Shown here piece after piece: positions 1 to 10,910 of a stretch of DNA of 64,000 nt. The position numbers and the translations under genes are program-made. Position 1 is the first letter of the stretch. Each line of letters starts with the position of its first letter. This stretch comes from Inia geoffrensis (taxonomy: Eukaryota; Chordata; Mammalia; Artiodactyla; Iniidae), in the NCBI GenBank assembly GCA_036417435.1, contig CM070901.1, positions 163,700,044 through 163,764,043 of the forward strand, read 5' to 3'. The notes under the pieces are model-generated. The model was not told the DNA's origin. It saw only the letters and a list, made by a program, of their open reading frames with translations, and ran no database searches.

Positions 1-512
1 AAAAATGTGAATTTCAGGATCAATAAAAGGTATTTTTTGGTAGACTGGATTTTTGCTGTCTGTTTAAAAACAGTGGTTAGCTATTCCATCTACAACAAAA
101 CCCACCCCTGAGAAGACCAAATTTGAGTAATTTAACATTTGAATTGATAAAGTAAATTACCTTTGGTAATTTATGGAAAACATATACCTGAAAAGTAAAG
201 GAAAAGACCTCTGGTACACATAGCCTCTGGTACAAATACCCAATGGCATTTGGCTGTAGTTCCGTGGGAAAGATGCCAAAATGTTCATTGGAGGGGTTGC
301 AAACTCCCTTCATCTGTTCAGTTATTTATGGTGGTCCTTCCTTAGTCCCAACACTACTAATTAGTCCTAATACTATTATGCCCATTAGTAGACACAGCAA
401 TGTCTAAACATTGGTTTCCAAATTTTGGGTTTCATGGACCAATACTATTAAAAAGATTCTCAACAAATCTCAGGTTGTCAATTTTTATTATTTTCAACTA
501 AGGCTTCTTTTT

Positions 513-627
513 TTTTTTGGCCATGCTGTGTGGCTTGTGGGATCTTAGTTCTCAGCCAGGGATTGAACCCAGGTTCCCAGCAGTGGAAACATGGCGCCCT
601 AACCACTGGACTGCCAGTGAATTCTCT
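513..627 (-). repeat. old CHR-related SINE
   Basis: The T-run at the left and the tRNA-like head at the right (complement of CAGTCCAGTGGTTAG) show minus orientation. Several mismatches in the head mark it as an old copy. Confidence 0.75.
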
Positions 628-745
628 CAACTAAGGCTTGATATTCAGTAAACCACTTATGAACATAACCCCTTCATGGAAGAAATCGTCTTTTAACACC
701 AAAGAATTAGGAAGGTCCATAATGTCAGAATAAAGGATAGTCCTT

Positions 746-873
746 TTATTTATTTATTTTTTGGGGGGCTGTGTCGTGCAGCTTGTGGGATCTCAGTTCC
801 TCGGCCAGGGGTTAAACCCAGGCCACGGCAGTGAAAGCTCGGAATCCTAACTACTAGGCCAGCAGGGAACTCC
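746..873 (-). repeat. old CHR-related SINE
   Basis: It has a TTTATTTATT tail, then the GCTTGTGGGATCTCAGTTC body, ending in GGGAACTCCC, the complement of the GGGAGTTCCC SINE start. It is diverged from the young copies. Confidence 0.75.
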
Positions 874-1127
874 CTAAAGGATAGTTCTTTAAATCAAGTC
901 TACTTAACCTTAATAAAAACTCTGTGAACTGTCCTATTTTTCTCTTTCTGCCGAGGACCACTTGTGGACTGATGTTGGTCCCTCAGTCACAGGGCCTATT
1001 GCTTTGGGCTATTCATCTGAGGCCAAGAGTGGCCTCCGCAGTTTCGCCCAGGATCCAGTACACATATTATCATTTTTAAATATTGTCTTACCCTGAAAAG
1101 GGTGGAGTACTACTGGTTTAGAGCAGT

Positions 1128-1305
1128 GGTTCTCGATGTGTGGTCCCCATATACGGAGCATCAGCATCATCTGGGAACTCATCAGAAATGCAAATTCTCA
1201 GGCACTACCCCAGACTTACTGAATTGGAAACTCTAAGGGCAGAGCCCAGCACTCTGTGTTTTAACAAGCCCTCCAGGTGACCATGATGAGAACCCCTGTC
1301 TAGAT
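1128..1305 (+). mobile_element. MER5A-like hAT-Charlie non-autonomous DNA transposon
   Basis: It opens CAGTGGTTCTCGATGTGTGG and continues with the familiar MER5A text (GCATCAGCATCATCTGGGAA, AACAAGCCCTCCAGGTGA). It ends in a degraded copy of the terminal inverted repeat near GAGAACCCC. Confidence 0.8.
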
Positions 1306-2391
1306 AACAGGTTGAGAACACAAGTATACAGGACAGAGGTCTGTACTCCAGAATTGAAAAGGCTGTGTTTGGTTTCTATCTTTCACTAACTGCAACCTGA
1401 GTCAATCACAACTTCTTCACATTCTTATTGCCCTAACTATATAATAGATAAAATAGATAAAACTTCACATGGTTTTGAAAATAAGTATATGAAAGCTCCT
1501 CAGTCCTCAGAGATAAGTCAACACAGCACTATCCATCCAAGGTAGTGATAATAATAATAATAATAACCTTCATCCTGTTTTTATCAAGCTCCTCCAACCT
1601 GCTATAGTCACAATGAATTCTAAGCCTGTTTTTCAAGGTTCTAGTCACTCCATACAATTTGGTTAATTAGCCATGTGATGAGCACACTTTTTGTTTCTCC
1701 AATCATTAACAAAAACTTTAAACAGTACTAAGCCTAATATCATTTTTCTTGAAAAACTACCTTTTTTCCTCTCCTCCCTTTCTTAAAATTCCTCTAAATT
1801 TATATAAGGAAAACTGACCTAAATATATTATAATATATTCAGGTAAATATAAAAAATTTACTAAACCAATAAAAAGTTACTGGTTATCTTCCCTGCTTTC
1901 ATTCTTCCACCACTTATTTTATTAAACGTAGCATTCTTAACTCTCCTGAGACAAAACATGATTTTATCAGGATAATTTAAATATCTTTGCAGTTCCCCAT
2001 GAATGTACTATGCCAGACACTGAATCGCAAGTTACACTGGCACCTATACAATCACCTTTTTATCTACTGGATTTATGCTGAAGGAAGGCATTGGCAGTTT
2101 AAAGTAGGTTAAAGAAAAAACCCTTTTATCCAAGCAGGTCAAACCCATTGTGGTCTTCACATGTACAGTCCCCCAACTACAAACAGTAGTTCAGAAACAT
2201 TGTTTTAGGAAAATAAATATTAATCCCCCAAAACTTGAACCTAATTTTAGTGATACTTAACTCCACTCTGTTTCCATTTATAGCCATCTGCCTCATTTTC
2301 AAGGCTTTTTTCTATATTGAGGGCATTCATAGGGACAAGCTATGGAGAACTCTCTCACAGACCAAATCAATATTGTACCAGTTATCCAATA
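1306..2391. other. PHACTR4 intron 5, no recognisable element
   Basis: AT-rich sequence. The only structure I see is a short (TAA)n run at about 1547-1566. No exon-like open frame with splice signals was found on either strand. Confidence 0.5.
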
Positions 2392-2403
2392 AAACAACTG
2401 TCT

Positions 2404-2614
2404 TGGGCTTCTCTGGTGGCACAGTGGTTGAGAGTCCGCCTGCCGATGCAGGGGACACGGGTTCGTGCCCCAGTCCGGGAAGATCCCACATGCCGCAGGG
2501 CAGCTGGGCCCGTGAGCCATGGCCGCTGAGCCTGCGCGTTTGGAGCCTGTGCTCCGCAACGGGAAAGGCCACAACAGTGAGAGGCCCGCGTACGGCAAAA
2601 AAACACAAAAAAAC
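2404..2614 (+). repeat. young CHR (CHR-2 type) SINE
   Basis: It is full length from GGGCTTCTCTGGTGGCACAG to an A/C-rich tail. A 12-bp target duplication AAACAACTGTCT flanks it at 2392-2403 and 2615-2626. It lies in intron 5, antisense to PHACTR4 and about 48-60 nt past the exon 5 donor. Confidence 0.93.
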
Positions 2615-2673
2615 AAACAACTGTCTAAAACCAAACCAAACCCCAAACAATGGAAATCTAAAGACTTACTTAC

Positions 2674-3069
2674 CAATGACAGGGTTGCTATTTCTGTGAG
2701 CTGGTTTAGGGGGAGGGATAGGGGGCTGCTTGGCAGGAACTGTATGAGTGAGGCTCGGGGTAGCAGTAGTGTTAGTGCTGGCAGGAGAAGCAGGCAGAGT
2801 CCTGGGTGCTTGGGAAGGGGGGACAGAGGAATTAACAGTTTTTGCTGGGTTTGTGGCAGCCGTGGTGGCAGCAGGTGCTGTGGTGATGGCAGTGGTGGGC
2901 GTGGAGGAGAGTGGTCTTGCTGTGCTGCCAGAGGAAGTGGCATCCTTTGCTTGCCCTTCATTTGCTTCGTGAGAAGAGGACAAATGTCTTTTAGGGGGAA
3001 GTAAAGGCTGTTTGGGTACATTCGCAGGAATGGACTCTGCTTCAGAATTAGGCTGGTTTCCAGTTGAGC
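2674..3069 (-). CDS. PHACTR4: PHACTR4 shared coding exon 5 (Pro/Ser/Thr-rich linker)
   Basis: The acceptor TTACACAG ends at 3070; the strong donor GTAAGTAAG starts at 2673. The exon is 396 nt, phase 1 to 1, encoding GSTGNQPNSEAESIPANVPK through AKQPPIPPPKPAHRNSNPVI (residues 145-276). The composition is low complexity: Ala/Thr runs (TTAITTAPAATTAAT) flanked by two proline-rich motifs, PKQPLLPPKRHL near residue 163 and KQPPIPPPKP near 258, which resemble SH3- or EVH1-type ligands. It is open from end to end. The next gene exon, expected to continue AELSQ, is left of the window. A young SINE ends about 48 nt past this donor. Confidence 0.94.
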
Positions 3070-3560
3070 CTGTGTAATAACAGATGTGATTTAAAAGGAA
3101 AGAGTTACAAGACAGACTGAAAAAGCTAACACACCCATAGCTTATGGTCAATTCCATCCATTATTTAATGTATAGATTGGTTTACGGACAAAGTTTCCCA
3201 ACCTCAACATACTTAAGGTATATGACACTTTCTCAATCATAAGACAGACTTGTTATGGTAGTGATTCTTCATACAAGAGCCAGGCAACTGGACACAGAGT
3301 CCCTTGGGTGGAGGAGGAGGAATGTGTAGCTTGAAAAAGTCCTACAGTTATCTGATATTTAACATCCTCTTCCGTCCTTGAGAATCACACATTTAGGTAT
3401 TTTGTGAATACAAGAATGCGGGGAGAAATTGTACTTAAAGTGGCAACTAGGTGAGGAACTGTTAGAGGAGAACAGAAGTCCCTCTGGATTTTATTTCTCC
3501 CCTGGCTCTTATAAATCCCCGAAGTAAATTAGAATGACTGATCCATGGCTCTTAAACTAA
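3070..3560. other. PHACTR4 intron 4, single-copy part
   Basis: It holds the exon 5 acceptor at its left edge and no repeat that I recognise. The remainder up to 3786 is the SINE at 3574-3767 with its flanks. Confidence 0.5.
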
Positions 3561-3573
3561 AAAATTCAGAGTT

Positions 3574-3767
3574 GGGCTTCCCTGGTGGCACAGTGGTTGA
3601 GAGTCCGCCTGCCGATGCAGGGGACACGGGTTCGTGCCCCAGTCCGGGAGGATCCCACGTGCCGCAGAGCGGCTGGGCCCGTGAGCCATGGCTGCTGGGC
3701 CTGTGCGTCCGGAGCCTGTTCTCCACAAAGGGAGGGGCCACAGCAGTGAGAGGCCCGCGTACCGGAA
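3574..3767 (+). repeat. young CHR (CHR-2 type) SINE beside an exon
   Basis: It starts GGGCTTCCCTGGTGGCACAG and ends in GGAAAA. The target duplication is AAAATTCAGAGTT at 3561-3573 and AAAATTCAAAGTT at 3768-3780 (one mismatch). The right copy stops 6 nt short of the exon 4 donor at 3786-3785, so the insertion is nearly at the exon edge. Confidence 0.93.
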
Positions 3768-3786
3768 AAAATTCAAAGTTAATTAC

Positions 3787-3951
3787 CTAGTCGCTTCTTT
3801 GGGTCCTCTTCTGGAATAGGCTTCTTAAGACTTGCTCTTCTTCTTGGTTCTTCCTCTACTTGGACTGGACTAGAAGATCTGGCACTCCCTATGGGGGTGG
3901 TATGGCCATTCTTTAACGTGGCACGGCTCAACTTCCCTGGATCCTCACCAC
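3787..3951 (-). CDS. PHACTR4: PHACTR4 shared coding exon 4
   Basis: The acceptor ACCTTGCAG ends at 3952; the donor GTAATT starts at 3786. The exon is 165 nt, phase 1 to 1, encoding GGEDPGKLSRATLKNGHTTP and onward to IPEEDPKKRLG (residues about 90-145). The segment SARSSSPVQVEEEP is a Ser-rich acidic linker likely to be phosphorylated. No folded domain is expected here. The donor GTAATT departs from the usual GTAAGT at +5 (T instead of G), and a young SINE begins about 19 nt further into the intron. The reading frame is open throughout. Confidence 0.94.
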
Positions 3952-4114
3952 CTGCAAGGTCCAAAAGAAAGAGCAAACTGATGGACTGGTGTGGTCAGGT
4001 AGGGAGAAGAGTTGGCAATTTCTAACCTTTCTTATCCCCTTTATCCAACGCTCTTCCTGTTTTAGCTTATTATTTAGATTTTATAGTAGTAATGAAAATA
4101 AGTAATTCTTTTTC

Positions 4115-4760
4115 CAATAAACATTTGATTGTCTATTATGTGCCGGGTGCTTTGCTACATGAATAAAACAGATTTATTTCACACAAATAATTACAATGCT
4201 AAATGTTAAGAGCTATTATGAGTGATGTACTATGGTACAAATGAAGAAACAATTTTCTTGGGGGTGGGAATGAGGTTAGAAAAGCTTCACAGAAAGTGGT
4301 AGCTAAACTGAGTCTTAAAGGAGGAGTAGGAGCCTGCCACTCGATGACAAGATGAGCAAAGACCATGTAGGAAGAAGAAATAGCATGTATGAAGGTGTGA
4401 AATTATTTGACATGTTTGGGAACTGACAATTAGTTTGTCCTGGCAGGAGAACAGATGCACATAAGAAAAAGTTAATAGGAATGGAAAGGCAAGCAAAAGC
4501 CAGGCTATGAAGGGTGCCAAGCACCATGTAAAAGAGCCTGGACTGAATCCTGTAGGAAACAGGAAGCCAAAGAATTAAAGTAGGAGAGAGATATGATCTG
4601 CTCTGTCTTTTAGAAAGTTAATTCTGAGAGCTGTGAGAAGGATGGATTAGGCAGTGATTGGAATAGGAAAACTAATAATGAGCAGAATGTAGGTGAGAAA
4701 TAGCAGAGGGTGCCTGAGGGCATTAGGAGTGGACAGCAAGGGGGAGAACTGATAGACACA
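4115..4760 (-). repeat. L2 LINE fragment
   Basis: The text runs CTATTATGTGCCGGGTGC, then a CTGAGTCTTAAAGGAGGA-like stretch, GCCTGGACTGAATCC and a run near AGTTAATTCTGAGAGCTG. This follows the order of the mammalian L2 3' region read in reverse. It is heavily diverged. Confidence 0.6.
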
Positions 4761-4764
4761 TCAA

Positions 4765-5390
4765 AGGTAAAACATGGTACACATGATGAATTCCTATAAG
4801 CTAAACTGCAGGAATGATCACCAGGCTGCAGGCTTTGGGATGAACACTCATCGCTATTAAACTTGTAGGAAAGATCCTTTTATGGAGGAATTAGACAAGT
4901 GTTCCCAGTTACTGCTGAGGTTTCCTTTGGAGGAGAGAACTGAAACACTGAGGTTAGAGACTGAAAACTGTCTCACCTCCTAGTGTCATGGGAACTGGAA
5001 CTATTTGCTCTCTAGTTACTCTTTTGTTTTCCATAGGGAGACACTCTTCATTTTAGTGTCTCTTGAGTTAGTCCCTCGAGCTCTCATAGACCGACTCCCT
5101 CATCCCAACCCACCACTTCCTACTAAGAGATCAGACAGTATCATTCTTCATACAGTCTCAGAAAGAGGTGGAGCTTGGGCTAAAAGTAGTATAAGTCTAA
5201 GGCAAATGAGCACTGAATGAAAAATGTACTTCTAAAGTGAAAGTATTCTGACAACTATTTTTAAAATTTTAAAACAGAGGAAGGGGCAAGATGACAACAA
5301 CTATGCAAATGTTGTAAGTTACTGCTTATGTTAATATAGCGCACCTTTAACAAAAACAGGACTTTCTACAATGTAAAGCAATGAATCATT
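4765..5390. other. intron 3, no recognisable element
   Basis: Nothing supported was seen. The small open frames here lack splice signals or homology. Confidence 0.45.
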
Positions 5391-5406
5391 TCAAAGCCCC
5401 TACTTT

Positions 5407-5740
5407 CTTTCTTTTTTTAAAAAAAATTATTTATTTATTTTTGGCAGCATTGGGTCTTCGTTGCTGCGTGCAGGCTTTCTCGAGTTGCGGAGAGTGGGGA
5501 CTACTCTTTTGTTGCAGTGGCTTCTGCTGCGAAGCATGGGCTCTAGGCATGTGGGCTTCAGTAATTGTGGCATGCGGGCTCAGTAGTTGTGGCTTGCGGG
5601 CTCTACAGCGCAGGCTCAGTGGCTGTGGTGCACGGGCTTAGTTGCTCAGTGGCATGTGGAATCTTCCCGGACCAGGACTCGAACCCATGTCCCCTGCATT
5701 GACAGGGAGATTCTTAACCACTGTGCTACTAGGGAAGCCC
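5407..5740 (-). repeat. CHR-1-type long SINE
   Basis: It has an A-tail complement at the left, the complement of GCAGCCAAAAATAAATAAAT, and the tRNA head at the right. A 14-bp target duplication AAAGCCCCTACTTT lies at 5393-5406 and 5741-5754. Confidence 0.92.
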
Positions 5741-5884
5741 AAAGCCCCTACTTTTAAAAAACATACAGTGAAAGGTAAAGACACATTATTAATTAGTTTC
5801 TACTCAGCACATACCAGCAAAAGTGATCAGTCATCTTGCAAGTTACTTAATCAGGATTGTCTACTTTGAAGTAAAACTTCTTAT

Positions 5885-6272
5885 ATATACATATATTTTA
5901 AAAAAATAAATTCATTTATTTATTTTTAGCTGCGTTGGGTCTTTGTTGCTGTGCACGGGCTTTCTCTAGTTGCAGCGAGCTGGGGCTACTCTTCACTGTG
6001 GTGTGCGGGCTTCTCATTGCAGTGGCTTCTCTTATTGCTGAGCACAAGCTCTAGGCCCATGGGCTTCAGTAGTTGTGACGTGTGGGCTTCAGTAGTTGTG
6101 GCACGTGGACTCAATAGTTATGGCTTGTGGGCTCTGGAGCGCAGCCTCAGTAGTCGTGGTGCACAGGCTCAGTTGCTCCACGGCATGTGGGATCTTCCCA
6201 GACCAGGGCTCGAACCCGTGTCCCCTGCATTGGCAGGTGGATTCTTAACCACTGTGCCACCAGGGAAGTCCC
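5885..6272 (-). repeat. CHR-1-type long SINE
   Basis: The body is complete in minus orientation, ending CAGGGAAGTCCC. The target duplication is AAACTTCTTAT at 5874-5884 and 6273-6283. Confidence 0.92.
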
Positions 6273-6539
6273 AAACTTCTTATGTTTAATGCAAAGGGTT
6301 TGTGCTAAATGCTAATAGAATAGAATAGAATTAGAATCTGGCCTCAACATCTATGAGTGCCTCTCAACCCCCAACTCAGAAAATCCACTATATATTTTAT
6401 AATATAGTCAAGTCAGAACCATAATCAAGCCAAAAGCCATCTCTGAGTATGAAAAGAACTGAAAGGTTCAAATACTGCTTTTAGCCTAAACTGGAGATAT
6501 GTAAGCCAGGCTGTGAGGCCCATCTCTTAGTTTCTTCTT

Positions 6540-6890
6540 TTTTAAAAAAAAATATTATTTATTTATTTTTGACTGTGTTGGGTCTTTGTTGCTGCACGCG
6601 GGCTTCCTCTAGTTGTGGCTAGCGGGGGCTACTCTTCGTTGCGGCGTGTGGGCTTCTCATTGCGGTGGCTTCTCTTGTTGTGGAGCACAGGCTCTAGGCG
6701 CGCAGGCTTCAGTAGTTGTGGCATGCAGGCTCAGTACTCTTGGCTTGCGGGCTCTAGAGTGCAGGCTCAGTAGCTGTGGCTCAAGGGCTTAGCTGCTCCG
6801 CAGCATGTGGGATCTTTCTGGGCCAGGGATCGAACCCATGTCCCCTGCATTGGCAGGCGGATTCTCAACCACTGTGCCGCCAGGGAAGTC
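6540..6890 (-). repeat. CHR-1-type long SINE
   Basis: It is a minus-orientation copy flanked by a 16-bp duplication CTCTTAGTTTCTTCTT at 6524-6539 and 6891-6906. It is the third CHR-1 of the same orientation within 1.5 kb. Confidence 0.92.
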
Positions 6891-6906
6891 CTCTTAGTTT
6901 CTTCTT

Positions 6907-7537
6907 ACACAGTACAGTTTAGGTCAGTTCTCTGGTTGGCAGAGGGACATCTTGTCCAGTGGCTACGATTCACTTAGCAATTGGACCTCTGAGTTTGCTT
7001 CTAAGCTGAAAACAACTTAGATCAAGAGCCAATAGGAAGCATATGGCAAAAAAGACTGAATGAAGGTGAAAAACAAGAAAGAAGTAATGTATGGGGTTTG
7101 GTGAGTGAGCAAGAAAGGTGAGAAGTAGGAAAGGGCATAGGGTGAGGAATGGCTATTATCAAAAAACAATGGCCAAAGACGTTGCAACAGAGGCATTATA
7201 GCTGTAGTTACCCACCTAAATACCTAGAAGTTTTTGTGTCCTACTGTAAAAAAACAAATAGACTCATGAAAATTTGGAAAATTTAGAAAAATAGAAAGAA
7301 AAAAATCCCCTACGTTCCTATTCCAACATCCAGAAATAACCAATGCTAATAATATTTTAGTATTTTTCCTTCAAGCTTGTTTTTTCTACTTAAGCTTTTA
7401 TATAGTTGAGACAATAAATACATAATTTAAATAAATTTTACAAATAAGCAATATATTCAAATGGTTCAAAACCTAAAGAGTATAGTATTTCATCGGTTTG
7501 GTTCCTTTCTTCCACCAACCAAAGGATATATTTTTAA
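6907..7537. other. intron 3, no recognisable element
   Basis: An A-rich patch near 7240-7310 is all that stands out. No coding or repeat assignment was possible. Confidence 0.4.
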
Positions 7538-7550
7538 AATTTGGCTTTCA

Positions 7551-7767
7551 GGGCTTCCCTGGTGGCGCAGTGGTTGAGAGTCTGCCTGCCGATGCAGGGG
7601 ATACGAGTTTGTGCCCCGGTCTGGGAAGATCCCACATGCCGCAGAGCGGCTGGGCCCGTGAGCCATGGCTGCTGAGCCTGCGCGTCCGGAGCCTGTGCTT
7701 CACAACGGGAGAGGCCACAACAGTGAGAGGCCCGCATACCACAAAAAACAAACAAACAAACAAAAAC
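7551..7767 (+). repeat. young CHR (CHR-2 type) SINE
   Basis: It is full length with a (CAAA)n tail. The target duplication TTGGCTTTCA lies at 7541-7550 and 7768-7777. Confidence 0.92.
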
Positions 7768-8369
7768 TTGGCTTTCATATTTTGTCTCATGCTAAGTAAT
7801 TCTAATGAAGAGAAATGAAATGCAACCAATGTACTACAGCCTTACTCTTTAAGCTGCTTCATAAAAGTCACACATTAGAGAAAGTCCTGACATTATTAAA
7901 CCAGCAGTGAGTGTTGAAATACCAAAACATGATCTTTATGACAGACAAGAAATATTAGGGCAGAAATATGGGCCTGGAGACAAATTTGGTATTTAAAAAA
8001 AAAAAAAAAGGAAATGACACAGTACTGCAGCTGGCACAAAGCTGAGGATGTACAAAGAGACAGAGAATGGTTGTCCTAAGGATCCTTCACCAACCACTCA
8101 ACTGCAGTTCCAGAGTTAAAGACCGCAGCCAGATAAGGTAGGTACTTAGAAGGAAGGGTGAAGGAAGCTTTTTTTATTCCTCAGCAAGAAAATGGACTTT
8201 AATACAGAAAATTAGGCGGCAATTATTGGAAGGGGTCTACCCCTTATGTTTACCCCCTAAGCTGAGATTCCTTAAACAAAAAAATCAATTATTCTCATTT
8301 ATGTTTTAATATTTTTTTCTTCATTAGATATTTTCATTCCCACAAAAAATATATGCCCAATTATATGCA

Positions 8370-8510
8370 ATAAAGGGGTGGGGGAGTGGGAGGTACAAAC
8401 TACTGAGTGTAAGACAGGCTCAAGGATGTATTGTACAACACGGTGAATATAGCCAATATTTTGTAATAACTGTAAATGGAAAGTAATCTTTAAAAATTAT
8501 ACAAAAAATG
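8370..8510 (+). repeat. L1 3' end fragment
   Basis: It contains GGATGTATTGTACAACACGG, ATAGCCAATATTTTGTAATA and ACTGTAAATGGAAAGTAA, the 3'UTR text of artiodactyl L1 copies. A related scrap lies at about 54660-54730. Confidence 0.6.
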
Positions 8511-9244
8511 CCTTCTTAAAACAAATCAAATATAGATGATATGCCACTGAATTCCATAGAAGTATCTTATCATTATTTAGTATTTTTCATTGTCAAGTTT
8601 AATGCCAGTAGAGAAAAATGTACAAAATAGAAATGTAAATTTCAAAGACATATTACAAGGAAAACACTTGTGTGATCATCATGGACATGAGGAAATAAAA
8701 TGTTTTCAGAGCTCTGAAGCCTCTCTCTCTCCCTAGTAACATCCCTTTCCTTCCCCCACAAAGCAATCAATCACTCTCCTAACTCTTATGATAATCCTTG
8801 CTTTGTGTTATTATAGTTTAACCACATAAGCATGCATCTCCAAACAGTTTTTCCTTTTTCTTTTTTTTTCTGTTTTGAAGGCATTTATTTCAACAGTTCA
8901 TTCACTAAACCCCCCTGAGCTTTTAGTCCAAAAAGTTAGTTTCCATTTTCTTTTGATAATCAGGAGAATCAACCCACTTTTCTAAACAATCACTTTTTTA
9001 GATCATTTACTGGGAGAAAGTATCTTTTAAAAGCATGTTTGGAGTGAATTTGTAAGCAAAAATTAGTAAAAGGGCAAGAAGAACTTTTTATTCCTCAGCT
9101 CAGTCTCAACTCACATTTAACTTTTAATTACTTCCTATCTTGTAAGAGTCATTGCTGCCATTAGGCCTTTCTTTGTGAGGTGGCCAGTTTTCTCCTTAAC
9201 ACAGCTCACTAAACTCATTTTTTTTCTAACACTTTTTTCTTCAC
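8511..9244. other. intron 3, no recognisable element
   Basis: Only short low-complexity patches such as a T-rich stretch near 8848-8870. Nothing coding was seen. Confidence 0.4.
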
Positions 9245-9860
9245 ACTTACAGAAATGATACAATATGTATTCTTTCATGACTGACTTCAATTGCTCAGCA
9301 TTACTTATGACATTCATATTAAAGCATGTAGGTATAGTTTGTTTGCATTGCTATATAATATTTCATTTTATCAATGTGTCACAAATTATGTATATATTTT
9401 ACTATTGATGGACATTTGGGTTGTTTCCAATTTTGCTCTACTGTTAATAAATATTGCTGCTATGAGCATATTTATACATATCTCCTGATACACATGTATA
9501 CATATTTTTGTTGGGTATATACCAAAGACTGCACATAGGTGTACATATCCCCAGCTTTCATAGATTGTGCTAAACTTTTTTTCAAGGTGATTCTTCCACT
9601 TTAACACTTCCATCAATAGGTGTATGTGAATTCCACTTATTTTATACCCTAATCAACTCTTGTTCTTGGTCATCTGATTAATTTTAGGTTTTCTAGTTTA
9701 TACGTAGAGCTATTTTATTTTGGTTTTAATTTGTATCCCTTAATTACTAATGAAGTAAAAAACCCACCTTTTTGTTTATTGGGCATTTGTATGTACTCTT
9801 CAGTGAACTGTCTGTTCAGTGCTTTTGCAGACTTTTCTACCGCATTGCCTTTTTCTTTTC
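9245..9860 (-). repeat. old L1 ORF2 fragment
   Basis: The plus strand reads TTGATGGACATTTGGGTTGT, AATATTGCTGCTATGAGCAT and TTGTTGGGTATATACC. This is the complement of the L1 ORF2 3' region, with many stops. Confidence 0.75.
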
Positions 9861-10020
9861 TAACAGAAGTTATAAAAATATATATTCTAGATGCATGAAC
9901 AGTTTTTTTAAGCCCCCTTCCCTCTCAACAACAGCAATAATAAAGAAAGAAAATTCAAATACTTAGTCAGAACCAAAGACCAAGTGTACAGAGACAGGCA
10001 TATGCTATTTGCAAACTCAC

Positions 10021-10101
10021 CCTGCTCAGGGTCTTCCAACAGAACCCCTCTTTTAACCAGCTCTTCTCTCGGTTTTCGCAAAGATATTTTTCGCTCTAAA
10101 A
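10021..10101 (-). CDS. PHACTR4: PHACTR4 shared coding exon 3 (first RPEL repeat)
   Basis: The acceptor TTTAATGTTAG ends at 10102, after a run of seven T; the donor GTGAGT starts at 10020. The exon is 81 nt, phase 1 to 1, encoding VLERKISLRKPREELVKRGV and then LLEDPEQG (residues 63-90). This is the N-terminal RPEL repeat: the KIS-x-RKPREEL-x-x-RGVL core fits the family pattern in which the Arg/Pro/Glu-Leu residues contact G-actin. One substitution relative to human is visible (Met to Leu after KIS). The exon is only 638 nt downstream of exon 2 in the gene, with a single SINE remnant between them. Confidence 0.94.
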
Positions 10102-10315
10102 CTAACATTAAATTGGAAAAAAACACTCAGAAATGTGGCAGATAAAATTCACCTCCTTAGGTAAAAGAACAAAGTGATTCAATTTTCTATTCTTAGGAAA
10201 GAAAAGAATACAAAAACTAACTTTGAATTTAAAAACTTAATTTCATTCACAACCTGTGCTATTGGGAAAATATCATTTCCAAAAAGAACTATCCTTTCAT
10301 AAGTTTAGCTTTTCC

Positions 10316-10400
10316 TTTTTTTTAATTTTTGGTCCGCCACCCGGGCCCTTGGCAATGAGAGCGAGGAGTCCTAACCCACTGGACCGCCAGAGAATTCCCT
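10316..10400 (-). repeat. remnant of an old CHR-related SINE
   Basis: ACTGGACCGCCAGAGAATTC at the right is the complement of the SINE head, and a T-run marks the tail. The middle is largely missing. It lies in the short intron between exons 3 and 2. Confidence 0.6.
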
Positions 10401-10739
10401 CTTTTTTAATGGAAATTGCAATAGTAAGATACTTATGGATGAACTTCTTCTGGGAGGAAGTGGCCAGAATAGAAAAAAGGAAGCATCTTATATCTGCTGT
10501 AGTTCAGGAGCTCCATTCACCACTCAATTGATAAACATGAACCCTATCAAAATACCAACCTAGGAGTGAGGATATAGCATATATGGCTTAGTGAGTGACC
10601 ACTTGTTTTTTTAATTAAAAGATTCAATTCCCTTTTCAAACAGGGGTTTATAGAAACTTGGGAAGAGAATGAAAAAGTTAGGTACTTTCAATGGGGAACT
10701 CTCTAACTCAGAACATATATTTAAATCTTAACATCTCAC

Positions 10740-10910
10740 CTTCTGATGTCTCTTTGAATTTATCGCTTTTTTTTTTCCACCATTTCCAGGGCTTGAAGAT
10801 CTTGCCAAACCCTGAGAACTTGCTCTTCCTTTTGGTAGGAGGTGTTGTATCTCCTGCTTCCACACTGTCCATGACCATGCCTGGGTCTGCAGTGGGCTGA
10901 CCTGCTTCTT
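10740..10910 (-). CDS. PHACTR4: PHACTR4 shared coding exon 2 (basic N-terminal block)
   Basis: The acceptor ...CAACAG ends at 10911 and the donor GTGAGATG starts at 10739. The exon is 171 nt, phase 1 to phase 1, and encodes [20 protein letters not shown]... to ...DKFKETSE (residues 6-62 of the MEDPF isoform). It holds the family's conserved block [14 protein letters not shown] followed by lysines (residues 36-53), a basic segment linked in Phactr proteins to membrane or nuclear targeting. Two oddities: human WRKKKSSDKF is here WWKKKSDKF (Arg to Trp at residue 50 and one Ser codon fewer), and the lysine codons include a run of ten A at 10767-10776. The frame is intact as read. Confidence 0.94.

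Noticed and set aside
2299..3021. 240-codon open frame on the minus strand
   Set aside because: It overlaps PHACTR4 exon 5 in the wrong frame and continues through the neighbouring SINE. The true frame is the one flanked by splice sites at 2674 and 3069.
5885..6890. Possible CRISPR-like or satellite array from recurring similar blocks
   Set aside because: The blocks are separate SINE insertions, each with its own target duplication, not regularly spaced repeats.
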